Assembly (NCBI RefSeq): GCF_004359195.1
Contig: NZ_CP037954.1
Coordinates: forward strand, 1,488,001 to 1,552,000
Direction: 5' to 3'
DNA length: 64,000 nt
Origin: Chryseobacterium salivictor
Lineage (GTDB): Bacteria; Bacteroidota; Bacteroidia; Flavobacteriales; Weeksellaceae
Shown in pieces: positions 17,603 through 30,212 of this stretch. Both the position numbers and the translations under genes were made by a program. The notes beneath the pieces were generated by a model. That model saw nothing but the letters and a program-made list of their open reading frames with translations, had not been told where the DNA came from and ran no database searches. The stretch's first letter is position 1. Each line of letters starts with the position of its first letter.

Positions 17603-18889
17603 TTAATTGGCAACTACAGTTTTTACATTTACAAATTCCTTCAGCGCAACCAATGAAAGTTCTGTTCCATAACCGGAAGATTTCGTGCCGCCAAAAGGCA
17701 GTCTCGGATCTGAACTGGTTCCTTTATTAATGCTTACCGTTCCGGATTCCAAATTATCGATATAGAAATGCTGCCTTTTTTTATCTTTGGTCCAAACCGA
17801 ATCAGACAGTCCAAACGGAATTTCATTTGCCAGTTGAAGAGCGTGTTTATCATCTTTTGCAGTCATCACCATTCCGAGTGGTCCGAAAAGTTCTTCCTGA
17901 AGAATAGGATTTCCGGATTTTACTTTAATTAATCCGGGAACAAATTCATTTGCTGAAAGTCTTACGAGCGGCAAAATAATTTCGGCACCGTTTGCAAGCG
18001 CTTTATTATATTGCTGTTCCAACTCATCAGCCAGGTCCGGACGGGCCATTCCCGCCATATTGGTTTTCTTTTTTAAAGGATTGCCTGGTACAAATTTTTG
18101 ATATTCTTTAACAAAAATAGGAAGGAATTCTTTTTCTATATTTTTCTGAATGATGAATCTTTTCGCTGCGTTACAAGCTTGTCCGCAATTCATTAAGCGC
18201 GATTTTGCGCCGGATTCTGCCGCTGCTGCGAAATCTGCATCATCCAAAATGATGAATGCATCACTTCCACCTAATTCCAGCAAGGATTTTTTAATGTTTT
18301 TTCCGGCGATTGAAGCGACTTCTGCACCGGCTTTCTCGCTGCCCGTTAAACTTACACCTCTCACAACAGGATTTTCCAACACGGTTTTCACTTCAGCGTG
18401 ACCGATTTCTAAATTTTGGAAAACTCCTTTCGGGAAGCCGGCCTCCAAGAAAATCTTTTCAATTTCATTTCCACTTCCGAAGCAAATGGAAGCATGTTTT
18501 AATACCACTGTATTTCCTGCCAAAATCGCAGGAACTGCGAAACGGATAACCTGCCAAAAGGGAAAGTTCCACGGCATTACCCCCAAAATAACACCTTTAG
18601 GAATATAATGAATTTTAGAAATTCGGAATTCTGTTTTGATCTTTTCAGGTTTAAGGATATTTTCCGCAGCGGCATAATAGCTGACCATCGTCGCGCACTT
18701 CTTAACTTCCGCTATGGACTGCGTGATCGGCTTGTTCATTTCCTTAGTGATGATTTTCCCGAATTTTTCAGCATTATCGTCAAGAAGTTTCGCTAAAGTT
18801 TTGAGCAGTTGCTGCTTATCTTTAAATGGAACAGTTCTCCAAGTGTTAAAAGCTTTTTGGGAGATTTTTAATTTATTTTCAATGTTCAT
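17603..18889 (-). CDS. Aldehyde dehydrogenase (succinate-semialdehyde type)
   Basis: NAD(P)-dependent oxidation of an aldehyde to the acid; cytosolic. The 428 residues are shorter than classic ALDHs (about 490) but usual for the GabD/YneI-like branch that begins at this point. Active-site residues: N108 in PWNFP, K131, general base E206 in LELGG, and nucleophile C239 in NCGQACNAAKRF. Succinate semialdehyde is the probable substrate by subfamily, not proven. Two hairpins lie at its 3' end; one (GTTGCC/GGCAAC) overlaps the stop codon. Confidence 0.9.
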   Translation of the reverse strand: MNIENKLKISQKAFNTWRTVPFKDKQQLLKTLAKLLDDNAEKFGKIITKEMNKPITQSIAEVKKCATMVSYYAAAENILKPEKIKTEFRISKIHYIPKGVILGVMPWNFPFWQVIRFAVPAILAGNTVVLKHASICFGSGNEIEKIFLEAGFPKGVFQNLEIGHAEVKTVLENPVVRGVSLTGSEKAGAEVASIAGKNIKKSLLELGGSDAFIILDDADFAAAAESGAKSRLMNCGQACNAAKRFIIQKNIEKEFLPIFVKEYQKFVPGNPLKKKTNMAGMARPDLADELEQQYNKALANGAEIILPLVRLSANEFVPGLIKVKSGNPILQEELFGPLGMVMTAKDDKHALQLANEIPFGLSDSVWTKDKKRQHFYIDNLESGTVSINKGTSSDPRLPFGGTKSSGYGTELSLVALKEFVNVKTVVAN

Positions 18890-19129
18890 TTTTTTAAAAT
18901 TTTTTGGAATTGCAAAGTGCTCTTTATATAAAAGTAAAAGACAGCAAAAGACAATATATTAATTTAGAATCAGCAAATTTAAGAAAACAAGATAAATTAA
19001 AGGATTGATGCAGGCAATAATCGTCATTTCAAATGATAAGATGGATCAATCGGAACAATTCCCGCAGTAAATTCTGGAAATGTGTTTACTAAAAACGGGA
19101 GAAACTTTTGAATATCACATAATTTTAAT

Positions 19130-19137
19130 TATTTTTG
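19130..19137 (+). promoter_or_regulatory. Promoter -7 box of gcvH
   Basis: TATTTTTG. The TTG at its end could open a longer frame (19135), but a start there would lie inside the promoter, so the ATG at 19156 is the true start. Confidence 0.5.
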
Positions 19138-19155
19138 AAGAATAAAATAAAAAAA

Positions 19156-19533
19156 ATGAATTTACCAGTTGAATTAAAGTACACCAAAGATCACGAATGG
19201 GTGAAGATTGAAGGAAACACCGCAACCATAGGAATTACAGATTTTGCACAAGGCGAACTGGGTGATATCGTTTTTGTAGATGTTGATTCTGTAGACGATG
19301 AACTTTCTTCAGGAGATGTTTTCGGAAGTGTAGAAGCCGTGAAAACAGTTTCAGATTTATTCTTACCGTTGAAAGGGACTGTGTCAGCATTCAATACAGA
19401 CCTGGAAGATCAGCCAGAACTTCTAAATACCGATCCTTACGGGAAAGGATGGATTATTAAATTAGAAATAGCAGAGGATGCTGATCAGTCAGAACTCCTT
19501 TCTGCAGAAGAATACCAAGCATCACTTGGATAA
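19156..19533 (+). CDS. gcvH: Glycine cleavage system H protein
   Basis: Carries the aminomethyl group on a lipoyl arm between the P, T and L proteins of glycine cleavage. The 125 residues match the family. The lipoylated lysine is K63 in GSVEAVKTVSDL; TKDHEWVK (10-17) is the standard N-terminal signature. The chosen ATG follows an A-rich leader and gives the family N-terminus MNLPVELKYT. The VanZ-like gene overlaps or abuts its 3' end. gcvP and gcvT are not in the window. Confidence 0.95.
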   Translation: MNLPVELKYTKDHEWVKIEGNTATIGITDFAQGELGDIVFVDVDSVDDELSSGDVFGSVEAVKTVSDLFLPLKGTVSAFNTDLEDQPELLNTDPYGKGWIIKLEIAEDADQSELLSAEEYQASLG

Positions 19534-19885
19534 AATATTAAAAATATTTCGTAAGATATTGCCCATTTACTGGGCATTTCTTACTTATATGCTTCTAAAA
19601 CCCGGCGTAGAAAATTTCGAATATCCTTTTATGTTCGAGGGTATAGACAAGGTTTTGCATTTAAGTATTTTCGCGTTTCTGGGGTTCTCTTTCGTTGCGG
19701 CATTCCCGAAAATCAAGTTTGGTTATTTTATTCAGATTATGATTAGCTATGCTTTGCTCACTGAGATTCTTCAGGACGAAATGGGTTTAGGCCGCTCCTT
19801 GGAAGGTCTGGATTTAGTAGCAGACATTATTGGAGTCCTTATTGGATACTTTATCTTTAAAAAATTACAGCGTACTATTATATAG
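19478..19885 (+). CDS. VanZ-like family membrane protein
   Basis: A small membrane protein with about four hydrophobic segments, including ILPIYWAFLTYMLLKPG and the central HLSIFAFLGFSFVAAF, and the family motif DLVADIIGVLIGYFIF near the end. Function of VanZ-like proteins is unclear; some affect sensitivity to cell-wall antibiotics. The first ATG (19478) would overlap gcvH by 56 bp; a TTG at 19526 that overlaps only the gcvH stop gives a more family-like N-terminus, so the start is uncertain. Cotranscribed with gcvH. Its stop codon lies inside the terminator hairpin. Confidence 0.8.
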   Translation: MLISQNSFLQKNTKHHLDKILKIFRKILPIYWAFLTYMLLKPGVENFEYPFMFEGIDKVLHLSIFAFLGFSFVAAFPKIKFGYFIQIMISYALLTEILQDEMGLGRSLEGLDLVADIIGVLIGYFIFKKLQRTII

Positions 19886-19896
19886 TACGTTTTTTT
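19871..19896 (+). terminator. Terminator of gcvH-vanZ, overlapping the stop codon
   Basis: CGTACTAT and ATAGTACG form an 8-bp stem with loop TAT, then T7. The TAG stop (19883-19885) is in the 3' arm. Confidence 0.85.
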
Positions 19897-19901
19897 AATT
19901 A

Positions 19902-20042
19902 GGGCGGTCCCCTCTGCGGGTTTAGCCAAGCACCGTATCGTTTTCCCACTTTCGGGTCGGGCTATCCGTTTCAATTCCTCACGCCTTGGCTAAAGCCTGC
20001 GCTTGCTGCGGGATTTCCACTTCTATCCCTACCGCAAAAGGG
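19902..20042. repeat. GC-rich intergenic repeat element (putative)
   Basis: About 140 bp, clearly richer in GC than its surroundings, with CGGGCTATCCG and GGATTTCC...CTATCCCT segments. I recall elements with this skeleton scattered in many Flavobacteriia genomes, often near tRNA or rRNA genes; this is memory, not a search result. Arms TTTAGCCAAG (19921-19930) and CTTGGCTAAA (19985-19994) can fold into a stem. No coding sense. Confidence 0.55.
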
Positions 20043-20144
20043 ATGCTCTAGATAAAGTGGATAACTTTATGAAGCTGTAGCATTCTGTCAATCATAGTAT
20101 TATAAAAATATTTTCTTCAATGTTACTAAAAGTTCACAAAAGAG

Positions 20145-20175
20145 TTGCGAGATCTTTTAAGTGTGTTTACATTTG
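20145..20175 (+). promoter_or_regulatory. rRNA promoter P1
   Basis: TTG (20145-20147), 20 bp, TACATTTG (20168-20175). Confidence 0.7.
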
Positions 20176-20269
20176 CACCACTCTAAAAAACAGAGTAGCG
20201 AAGTAGACAGAGCAGGTAATGTAGAAAGGGTAGGAGGATTAGATTTCTTTTATTTAATTTTAAAAAAGC

Positions 20270-20299
20270 TTGTGGATTAACAAAAACTTCTTATCTTTG
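20270..20299 (+). promoter_or_regulatory. rRNA promoter P2
   Basis: TTG (20270-20272), 19 bp, TATCTTTG (20292-20299). The CTTGTGGATT around the TTG is shared with the downstream tRNA cluster promoter. Confidence 0.7.
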
Positions 20300-20404
20300 C
20301 AATCCCAAATCGAAAGAGTAGGGAGCGAAGGAGAAGCGGATTGGATGGGTATGAGGAGAGATTATTGGTTACTTAAAAAACTTTTAAATTTCTTTGAAAA
20401 ACAT

Positions 20405-20435
20405 TTGGTCATTAATAAAAAACGTTATACTTTTG
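20405..20435 (+). promoter_or_regulatory. rRNA promoter P3
   Basis: TTG (20405-20407), 20 bp, TACTTTTG (20428-20435). The following start region TTTGCACTCGCAA is identical to that of the tRNA cluster promoter at 57464. Confidence 0.65.
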
Positions 20436-20493
20436 CACTCGCAATTCGGAACCAACGACAGAAAGAGTTTTCGGATATAAGCGAGAAGAATAA

Positions 20494-20507
20494 AAGATCA
20501 TTGACAT
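20494..20507 (+). promoter_or_regulatory. boxA-like antitermination site, 16S leader
   Basis: AAGATCATTGACAT, similar to boxA (TGCTCTTTAACA type). The identical 14-mer recurs before the 23S gene at 22788-22801, the two places where boxA is expected. Confidence 0.55.
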
Positions 20508-20575
20508 ACAAATAACAACCAAAAAAGTAAGGAAAAACTAAAGCGGTAATAACTTTGAGTGAGTCAGACAAACAT

Positions 20576-22092
<1,517 letters not shown>

Positions 22093-22304
22093 TTGAGACT
22101 CTCCGTTAGGAGAGTATAAACAAACAACACGATACGCAAGTATCAGAGCACTTGCTCAAAGTTAGCTTCAGTTTTTTCTTATTTGGACGGTTGATTATTT
22201 AAAAAATATACCCACTAGGATTAGTAATCAGGGAAGGAGATAGAGTATGAGGGAGGAATTAAGTAAAAACATTACTAATTACCCATCACCCATTACTCAT
22301 TGAG

Positions 22305-22378
22305 AGTCTCGTAGCTCAGCTGGTTAGAGCGCTACACTGATAATGTAGAGGTCGGCAGTTCGAGCCTGCCCGAGACTA
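22305..22378 (+). tRNA. tRNA-Ile (GAT)
   Basis: 74 nt cloverleaf in the 16S-23S spacer. Acceptor AGTCTCG/CGAGACT with discriminator A; anticodon arm CTACA-CTGATAA-TGTAG; TTCGAGC T-loop. No encoded CCA. Confidence 0.97.
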
Positions 22379-22471
22379 CTAATTGCGAGTACAGGAGTTG
22401 TAAAATAGATGAGTTGTAGAGTAGCAGTACTCAAAGACTCAATTACTGATCACTCACCTACTCAGACTAGC

Positions 22472-22545
22472 GGGGAATTAGCTCAGTTGGCTAGAGCGCC
22501 TGCCTTGCACGCAGGAGGTCAAGGGTTCGACTCCCTTATTCTCCA
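22472..22545 (+). tRNA. tRNA-Ala (TGC)
   Basis: 74 nt. Acceptor GGGGAAT/ATTCTCC with discriminator A; anticodon arm CCTGC-CTTGCAC-GCAGG. Second tRNA of the spacer; no encoded CCA. Confidence 0.97.
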
Positions 22546-22921
22546 CGATACTATAGCAATATAGTGAGAATAGTTACAGAGATGTAACGAAACGCTTCAA
22601 AAAGAAGCAAGCACAGAAGATATTTACAATATAGAATTAAGAATGATGCCAGAGGAGGCAGAATAGACATAATAGAATGTTTATTATAAGGAGCGATACC
22701 TTAATTATTCACGTATTAAGCGTTTAGTTTAAAAGTTACGGAAAGAGCCAAAAACAATTTCTGTTCATTAGACGATTAATAAGATACAAGATCATTGACA
22801 TTAACGATAAGAACATCACAAAGAGAAAACCGAGCACTTTCGAGTGCCGAGTTTAAATAAAACTAGTCTCGTCACTAAGGTGACGAGACAACAAAACTGA
22901 ACTAATATATTATTAGGAAAG
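22546..22921 (+). other. tRNA-Ala to 23S spacer
   Basis: 376 bp of spacer without a gene. It holds the second boxA-like copy (22788-22801) and a perfect 10-bp hairpin GTCTCGTCAC/GTGACGAGAC (22866-22889) that probably marks pre-23S processing. Confidence 0.6.
22788..22801 (+). promoter_or_regulatory. boxA-like antitermination site, pre-23S
   Basis: AAGATCATTGACAT, identical to the copy in the 16S leader. Confidence 0.55.
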
Positions 22922-25686
<2,765 letters not shown>

Positions 25687-25756
25687 AGGTACTTGGAAGT
25701 GCAACAAGGTTTGCTCTTTGTGAACGTTTTTATCGATTTTTTAGTTAGACTAAAAG

Positions 25757-25780
25757 ATGATAGACGGATAGATGATAGAC
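25757..25780 (-). repeat. Diverged copy of the hemL-upstream 15-bp repeat
   Basis: ATGATAGACGGATAG followed by a partial second unit; in reverse complement it matches CTATTCGTCTATTAT with two differences. Confidence 0.45.
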
Positions 25781-25850
25781 CACGGTCTACCACCTAGCAT
25801 CTATAACCTACTAATATACATATACTGTACAACCTTTTGTACAAAACAAC

Positions 25851-25961
<111 letters not shown>

Positions 25962-25966
25962 TTTTT

Positions 25967-25999
25967 AAAGCTCATCAATTTATTTTGATGGGCTTTTTT
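25967..25999 (+). terminator. rRNA operon terminator
   Basis: AAGCTCATCAA and TTGATGGGCTT (one G-T pair) then T-run. The minus-strand transposase frame reads through into this hairpin before stopping. Confidence 0.85.
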
Positions 26000-27263
26000 T
26001 GTGACCTGAAATCAGGGGGAAAGGTGAACTAAATCGCCAGTTTAGGTAGTGTCTTAAAGAGTGTGTAAAAAAAATGTTGTCGTTGTTGTTGATTTGATTT
26101 AGAAATATGGATAACTTTTTTACGCTTCGCTTAAAGTTACCCACATTTCTAAACCAAACCGCTACTTCTATGTTTGCTTTTTTTTTAAGTTCCTCTATTT
26201 CTCGAAACGCTGTTACTGGATAACTGTAAGATTTATATTCTTTTTCCATCGCAACAGAACCCATTAAAAAAAGTATTGATTCTGGACTAGGCATCGCTCC
26301 ACGCATTTTCAAAACCCTTTTGTAATCCCTATTCAAGCGCTCGATCCAGTTCGTTGTATAAATCATTCGCTGGATCGAGGGTGGATAATTTAAGTAGGTA
26401 AAATAAGCGATGTTTCGCTCGTTTGAGAACGATTTCAAACTTGAATAACTTTTTTGGTACTTCTCTACAAAACTACACAAATTTTTAAATGCTTCTACAG
26501 CAGTGATACTTTTTGTTTCAATAGCAAATATTTCCAGTAGTTCTTTACCAATTTCCAGTCTTTTTGTACGTGGAAAAACTGCTAATATATTCCGTTTGAT
26601 ATGCACCACACAAAGCTGATGTGAAGCATTGGGAAAGGATTCTGCAATCGCATTCTCAATTGAAGTCAAACCATCTGAAGCAATTAATCCAACACTTTGT
26701 ACACCTCTTTCTTTTAGGGATTCCAGTTCCATTTGCCACAATGTAGCACCTTCTGTTGGATGATTGACAATACTCAGAACTTCTCTTGATCCGTCTTCTT
26801 TGATCCCCAAAATCGTATAATAACCTTCTTTACTAACTGATTTGTCTCTTCGTGTATGTACAAAAGTAGCATCAATGTAAAGTACCAAATAATGTGATTC
26901 TAATTTTCGTTTTAGCCAAATATCAACTTCCTCACGACTATCTTTCATCAGATAACTAATCTGCTGTTTGCTGTATTCTTTGCCATAAATCTCTTCGTAT
27001 ACATCGCTAACCTGCTCCGTGGTTAAGCCACGACGATATAAACTGAAAATTAATTTGCGGCGTTCTTCATCTTCGTTGCGAAGTACATTTAATAAAACTG
27101 GATAAAATGTACCATTTCTTGTTCTTGGTACTTTTAAAATCATCTCTTTGCCAAATCCCCTGGCTTTTCTCTCCCGGTATCCATTGCAATAGTCTCCTTC
27201 ATTCTCCTGCTGATGAAGATGTCTTTCAATTTTCATAAAAGCATTTAAGGTTAATTGCATCAA
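25980..27263 (-). CDS. IS256-family transposase, probably damaged
   Basis: Mutator-type DDE transposase. Visible signatures: YIDATFVHTRRD (first Asp), GLIASDGLTSIENAIAESFP (second Asp), HQLCVVHIKRN and the NWIERLNRDYKR region (Glu). Two oddities. Translation upstream of the ATG (27260, preceded by TTG) continues in frame with a family-like N-terminus (FTQEQISDLLLDVANSENG) up to about 27335 but meets no ATG, GTG or TTG; an ATA stands where a start would fit. At the 3' end the frame runs through the left inverted repeat and 65 bp beyond, ending in the rRNA terminator; a 7-T instead of 8-T run at 26067-26074 would restore a stop inside the repeat. Possibly inactive. Confidence 0.9.
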   Translation of the reverse strand: MMQLTLNAFMKIERHLHQQENEGDYCNGYRERKARGFGKEMILKVPRTRNGTFYPVLLNVLRNEDEERRKLIFSLYRRGLTTEQVSDVYEEIYGKEYSKQQISYLMKDSREEVDIWLKRKLESHYLVLYIDATFVHTRRDKSVSKEGYYTILGIKEDGSREVLSIVNHPTEGATLWQMELESLKERGVQSVGLIASDGLTSIENAIAESFPNASHQLCVVHIKRNILAVFPRTKRLEIGKELLEIFAIETKSITAVEAFKNLCSFVEKYQKSYSSLKSFSNERNIAYFTYLNYPPSIQRMIYTTNWIERLNRDYKRVLKMRGAMPSPESILFLMGSVAMEKEYKSYSYPVTAFREIEELKKKANIEVAVWFRNVGNFKRSVKKLSIFLNQINNNDNIFFTHSLRHYLNWRFSSPFPLISGHKKSPSK

Positions 27264-27405
27264 TAAGTTGCTCCCATTTTCAGAATTTGCTACATCTAAT
27301 AATAAATCCGAAATTTGTTCTTGTGTAAAGTTTATAAGTCTGTACGTTTATTTGTTGTAATTTAAAAATACAACTTTTTACTTTACACACTTTTTTAGTA
27401 CAGTA
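26047..27405 (-). mobile_element. IS256-family insertion sequence
   Basis: About 1.36 kb. The imperfect terminal inverted repeats are at 26045-26070 and about 27382-27407; both contain GTGTGTAAA and outer GGTA(G/C)TGT. Size and single transposase fit IS256. I see no 8-9 bp target duplication at the borders, which suggests old age or a recombination event at one end. It lies 50 bp behind the 5S terminator. Confidence 0.85.
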
Positions 27406-27407
27406 CC

Positions 27408-27649
27408 AACGCCCGATCTCTGACTCCTCTGAAGTTGCTTCTAAATTTTTTAATTTTTTGCGTTGAAAGATTCTGCCGAACCATTGGTACTTCTTTGGTC
27501 AAATTAAGTGAGATCTATATTAAAAAAATAATAATATTCTTCCAACCTCAAGTATTTAAGGTGTGTCTTATAAAAAAGTTAATATTTGAAAGACATGGAA
27601 TCAAACATTTATCATAACTTTTACTGATTCTAAATAACAAAAATTTGCG
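27408..27649. other. Intergenic region behind the IS
   Basis: About 240 bp of AT-rich DNA. A 60-codon frame (27435-27617) has no family resemblance or promoter and I do not call it. Confidence 0.4.
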
Positions 27650-27657
27650 TAAATTTG
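27650..27657 (+). promoter_or_regulatory. Promoter -7 box of mrp
   Basis: TAAATTTG, 24 bp before the ATG at 27682. A TTG at 27655 inside it opens a longer frame that should be ignored. Confidence 0.55.
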
Positions 27658-27681
27658 ACACTCAATTTATTATATAGAATT

Positions 27682-28785
27682 ATGTTGACAAAAGATAAAG
27701 TTCAGGCATTTCTGAAAGAAATAGAAGTAGATGATTTGGTTCAGAATTTCCAGGTAATGGGGAACGATGTATATATCGATATGACTGCGCATTCACCGGC
27801 AATGCACGAAAAGAAAAAATTAGAAGCTGCTATGAAACAGGCTTTCGCTTCTGAATTCGGTGAGGAAATCGTTCTGAAATTAAAAATTGCCTCTCCCGAA
27901 CCGTCTGAAATTCAACAAAGTCAGATCAAAGGAAAGCAGATTAAAGGCATTCAGAATATTATCGCAATTGCTTCCGGTAAAGGAGGTGTTGGGAAATCTA
28001 CGGTTGCAGCAAACATCGCGGTAACTTTAGCGAAAATGGGTTTCAAAGTCGGGATCTTAGATGCTGATATTTACGGGCCGTCTGTTCCGACGATGTTTGA
28101 TACCGAAGGCGCAAAACCAATCTCCGTAGAAATCGACGGTAAAAATTTAATGAAACCCGTTGAAAACTATGGTGTCAAAATGTTGTCTATCGGCTATTTC
28201 TCAGGTGCTAATCAGGCGGTAGTGTGGCGCGGACCGATGGCTTCGAAAGCGTTGAATCAAATGATTCGTGATGCGGCTTGGGGAGAACTGGATTTTCTTT
28301 TAGTCGATTTGCCTCCGGGAACAGGCGATATTCACTTGTCGATTATTCAGGAAGTACCTGTAACAGGAGCGGTTATCGTAAGTACTCCACAACATGTTGC
28401 GCTTGCCGATGTGAGAAAAGGAATTGCAATGTTCCAAATGGAAAGCATTAATATCCCAGTTTTAGGTTTAATCGAAAATATGGCGTATTTTACCCCTGAA
28501 GAATTACCAGATAATAAATATTATATTTTTGGAAATCAGGGAGCACAGTATTTGGCAGAAGATTTAGGAATTCCTGTTTTAGGCGAAATTCCTTTAATTC
28601 AAAGTATCCGTGAAGCCGGTGATGTTGGCAGACCTGCTGCTTTGCAGGACGGTTCGGCGATTGCTGAAATTTATATGAAGACCACTCAGAATATGATTGA
28701 AAGTCTGGTCGAAAGAAATAAAAACCTTCCCGCAACGGAAGCAGTAAAAATCACGACCATGGCAGGTTGTTCTCCAAAAAAATAG
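27682..28785 (+). CDS. mrp: Mrp/NBP35-type Fe-S carrier ATPase
   Basis: A P-loop ATPase that carries and inserts Fe-S clusters (ApbC/Mrp family); cytosolic. The 367 residues have an N-terminal MIP18/DUF59 domain (1-75) and the ATPase domain with deviant Walker A GKGGVGKST (99-107) and VDLPPGTGD. The usual CxxC of the C-terminal region is not evident: the tail ends MAGCSPKK with one Cys. The ATG at 27682 gives the family N-terminus. A NifU-domain gene follows 83 bp later, so the two probably form an Fe-S assembly unit. Confidence 0.93.
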   Translation: MLTKDKVQAFLKEIEVDDLVQNFQVMGNDVYIDMTAHSPAMHEKKKLEAAMKQAFASEFGEEIVLKLKIASPEPSEIQQSQIKGKQIKGIQNIIAIASGKGGVGKSTVAANIAVTLAKMGFKVGILDADIYGPSVPTMFDTEGAKPISVEIDGKNLMKPVENYGVKMLSIGYFSGANQAVVWRGPMASKALNQMIRDAAWGELDFLLVDLPPGTGDIHLSIIQEVPVTGAVIVSTPQHVALADVRKGIAMFQMESINIPVLGLIENMAYFTPEELPDNKYYIFGNQGAQYLAEDLGIPVLGEIPLIQSIREAGDVGRPAALQDGSAIAEIYMKTTQNMIESLVERNKNLPATEAVKITTMAGCSPKK

Positions 28786-28868
28786 GGAAACTATAATCCG
28801 GAGTGTCAAAAAAAATATTAAGAAAATTTTGACGGGTGGTTTACAATAACAAATCATGATTTAAAACG

Positions 28869-29117
28869 ATGAACAAAGAAATGAAACACGAAGAAACAGT
28901 AACCAAAGTGATGGATGCCCTCGAAAGTATTCGTCCGTTTCTGAATAAAGATGGCGGCGATATCGAACTCATCGATGTGCAGGGGCAAACAGTTTTGGTG
29001 AAGCTTCACGGGAACTGCAACGGTTGCCCAATGAGTTTTTCTACCATGAAGTTGGGCGTGGAAACCACGGTAAAACAATTTGCTCCGGAAATTCTGGAAG
29101 TGTTGGCAATAGAGTGA
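28869..29117 (+). CDS. NifU C-terminal domain protein
   Basis: An 82-residue Fe-S scaffold of the NfuA/NifU C-terminal type. KDGGDIELIDV at 28-38 and the cluster-binding C50-N-G-C53 (GNCNGCPMS) are diagnostic. It probably passes 4Fe-4S clusters to target proteins, in line with mrp just upstream. ATG at 28869; a second in-frame Met at 28881 is possible. A hairpin terminator follows. Confidence 0.92.
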   Translation: MNKEMKHEETVTKVMDALESIRPFLNKDGGDIELIDVQGQTVLVKLHGNCNGCPMSFSTMKLGVETTVKQFAPEILEVLAIE

Positions 29118-29147
29118 TTTTAAATAAAAAGATTTAATACAATCAGG

Positions 29148-29170
29148 AAACGGGCTTTTGTCCGTTTTTT
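29148..29170 (+). terminator. Terminator of mrp-nifU
   Basis: AAACGG, an 8-nt loop, CCGTTTTTT. Short stem, clear T-run. Confidence 0.65.
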
Positions 29171-29268
29171 ATTTGAAAAGCTCTTCGCAGCTTTAAAATC
29201 AATTATTTCTTTAAATCTAAAATGGATTGAAATTAAATTAATATTTTAGCAGATTAAACGATTATTAT

Positions 29269-30129
29269 ATGATTGCCATAATAGACGGCGGTTCTACCAA
29301 ATGTGATTGGGTGATCCTCGATAACGCAGGGAAACCTCATTTGAAAACAACAACTTTGGGCTTTAATCCCAATATTATAAATCCCGATTTTATCGGCCAG
29401 GAAATCGATAAAAACCAAGATTTGTTTTTTGTAAAAAATCACATCGAAAAAGTGTTTTTTTATGGATCAGGTTGCGGGACGCCCGCCAATGTAAAAAAAG
29501 TGGAAAATGAGTTTGTAAAAGCCTTTCCGCAGGCAGAGGTTAGGATTAAAGAAGATTTAACCGCCGCTGCTTATGCCGCTTACAATGGTATGCCAGCAAT
29601 CGTTTGCATTTTGGGAACCGGCTCTAATTCCTGCTTCTTTGATGGCGAAAAGATTAGGGTAGATTTGCCTTCGCTTGGTTTTTTAATTGGTGATGAAGGT
29701 AGCGGGAGCGCCTTAGGAAAACATCTTCTGCGTCGTTTTTTTATGAAAAAACTGCCGGCAGATTTAGAACGCGAGTTTAATAAAACTTACAACCTGACGA
29801 TTGAAGAAGCCATCCGAATGATGTACCATAATCCGCGGGCCAATGCGTACTTGGGGGAATTTAATAAATTTATTGCGGACCATAAAAGCCATCCTTATTT
29901 TCAAAATATGGTTTTCGACGAAATGAAAAATTTTCTGGATTACCAGGTTTTGCCTTATCCGGAATCAGGAGAAACTGAAATTAATTTCATTGGTTATATC
30001 GCTTATATTTATGAAGATATTCTGCGCGCCGCCGCCGCCGAACTTAATTTAAACATCGGAAAAGTGGTTCAGAAACCGATTGAAAGTCTGGTCGGTTATC
30101 ATAAGAAATACATCTTAAACCTCGACTGA
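29269..30129 (+). CDS. N-acetylglucosamine kinase, BadF/BadG ATPase family
   Basis: A 286-residue sugar kinase of the ASKHA fold. The phosphate-1 motif IDGGSTKCDWV (5-15), the LGTGSNS phosphate-2 loop and FLIGDEGSGSALGK are as in bacterial N-acetylglucosamine kinases. It would phosphorylate GlcNAc recovered from peptidoglycan or chitin. Substrate is assigned by family resemblance. It stands between two terminated units with its own weak TAnnTTTA-like promoter. Confidence 0.83.
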   Translation: MIAIIDGGSTKCDWVILDNAGKPHLKTTTLGFNPNIINPDFIGQEIDKNQDLFFVKNHIEKVFFYGSGCGTPANVKKVENEFVKAFPQAEVRIKEDLTAAAYAAYNGMPAIVCILGTGSNSCFFDGEKIRVDLPSLGFLIGDEGSGSALGKHLLRRFFMKKLPADLEREFNKTYNLTIEEAIRMMYHNPRANAYLGEFNKFIADHKSHPYFQNMVFDEMKNFLDYQVLPYPESGETEINFIGYIAYIYEDILRAAAAELNLNIGKVVQKPIESLVGYHKKYILNLD

Positions 30130-30187
30130 TTTTTCTTCAGACCGTATTAATAGAAACTATTTAAAACATACATCAATAGAGGTTTCG

Positions 30188-30195
30188 TACCTTTA
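30188..30195 (+). promoter_or_regulatory. Promoter -7 box of maeB
   Basis: TACCTTTA, 17 bp before the ATG. Near-match to TAnnTTTG. Confidence 0.4.
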
Positions 30196-30212
30196 TATAA
30201 AATCAATATATT

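Noticed and set aside
20270..20515. 82-codon frame in the rRNA leader
   Set aside because: It spans promoters P2 and P3 and the boxA-like site and has no protein-like features; it is untranslated leader.
27435..27617. 60-codon frame behind the IS
   Set aside because: Lys/Ile/Phe composition reflects AT-rich DNA; no promoter, no recognisable family.
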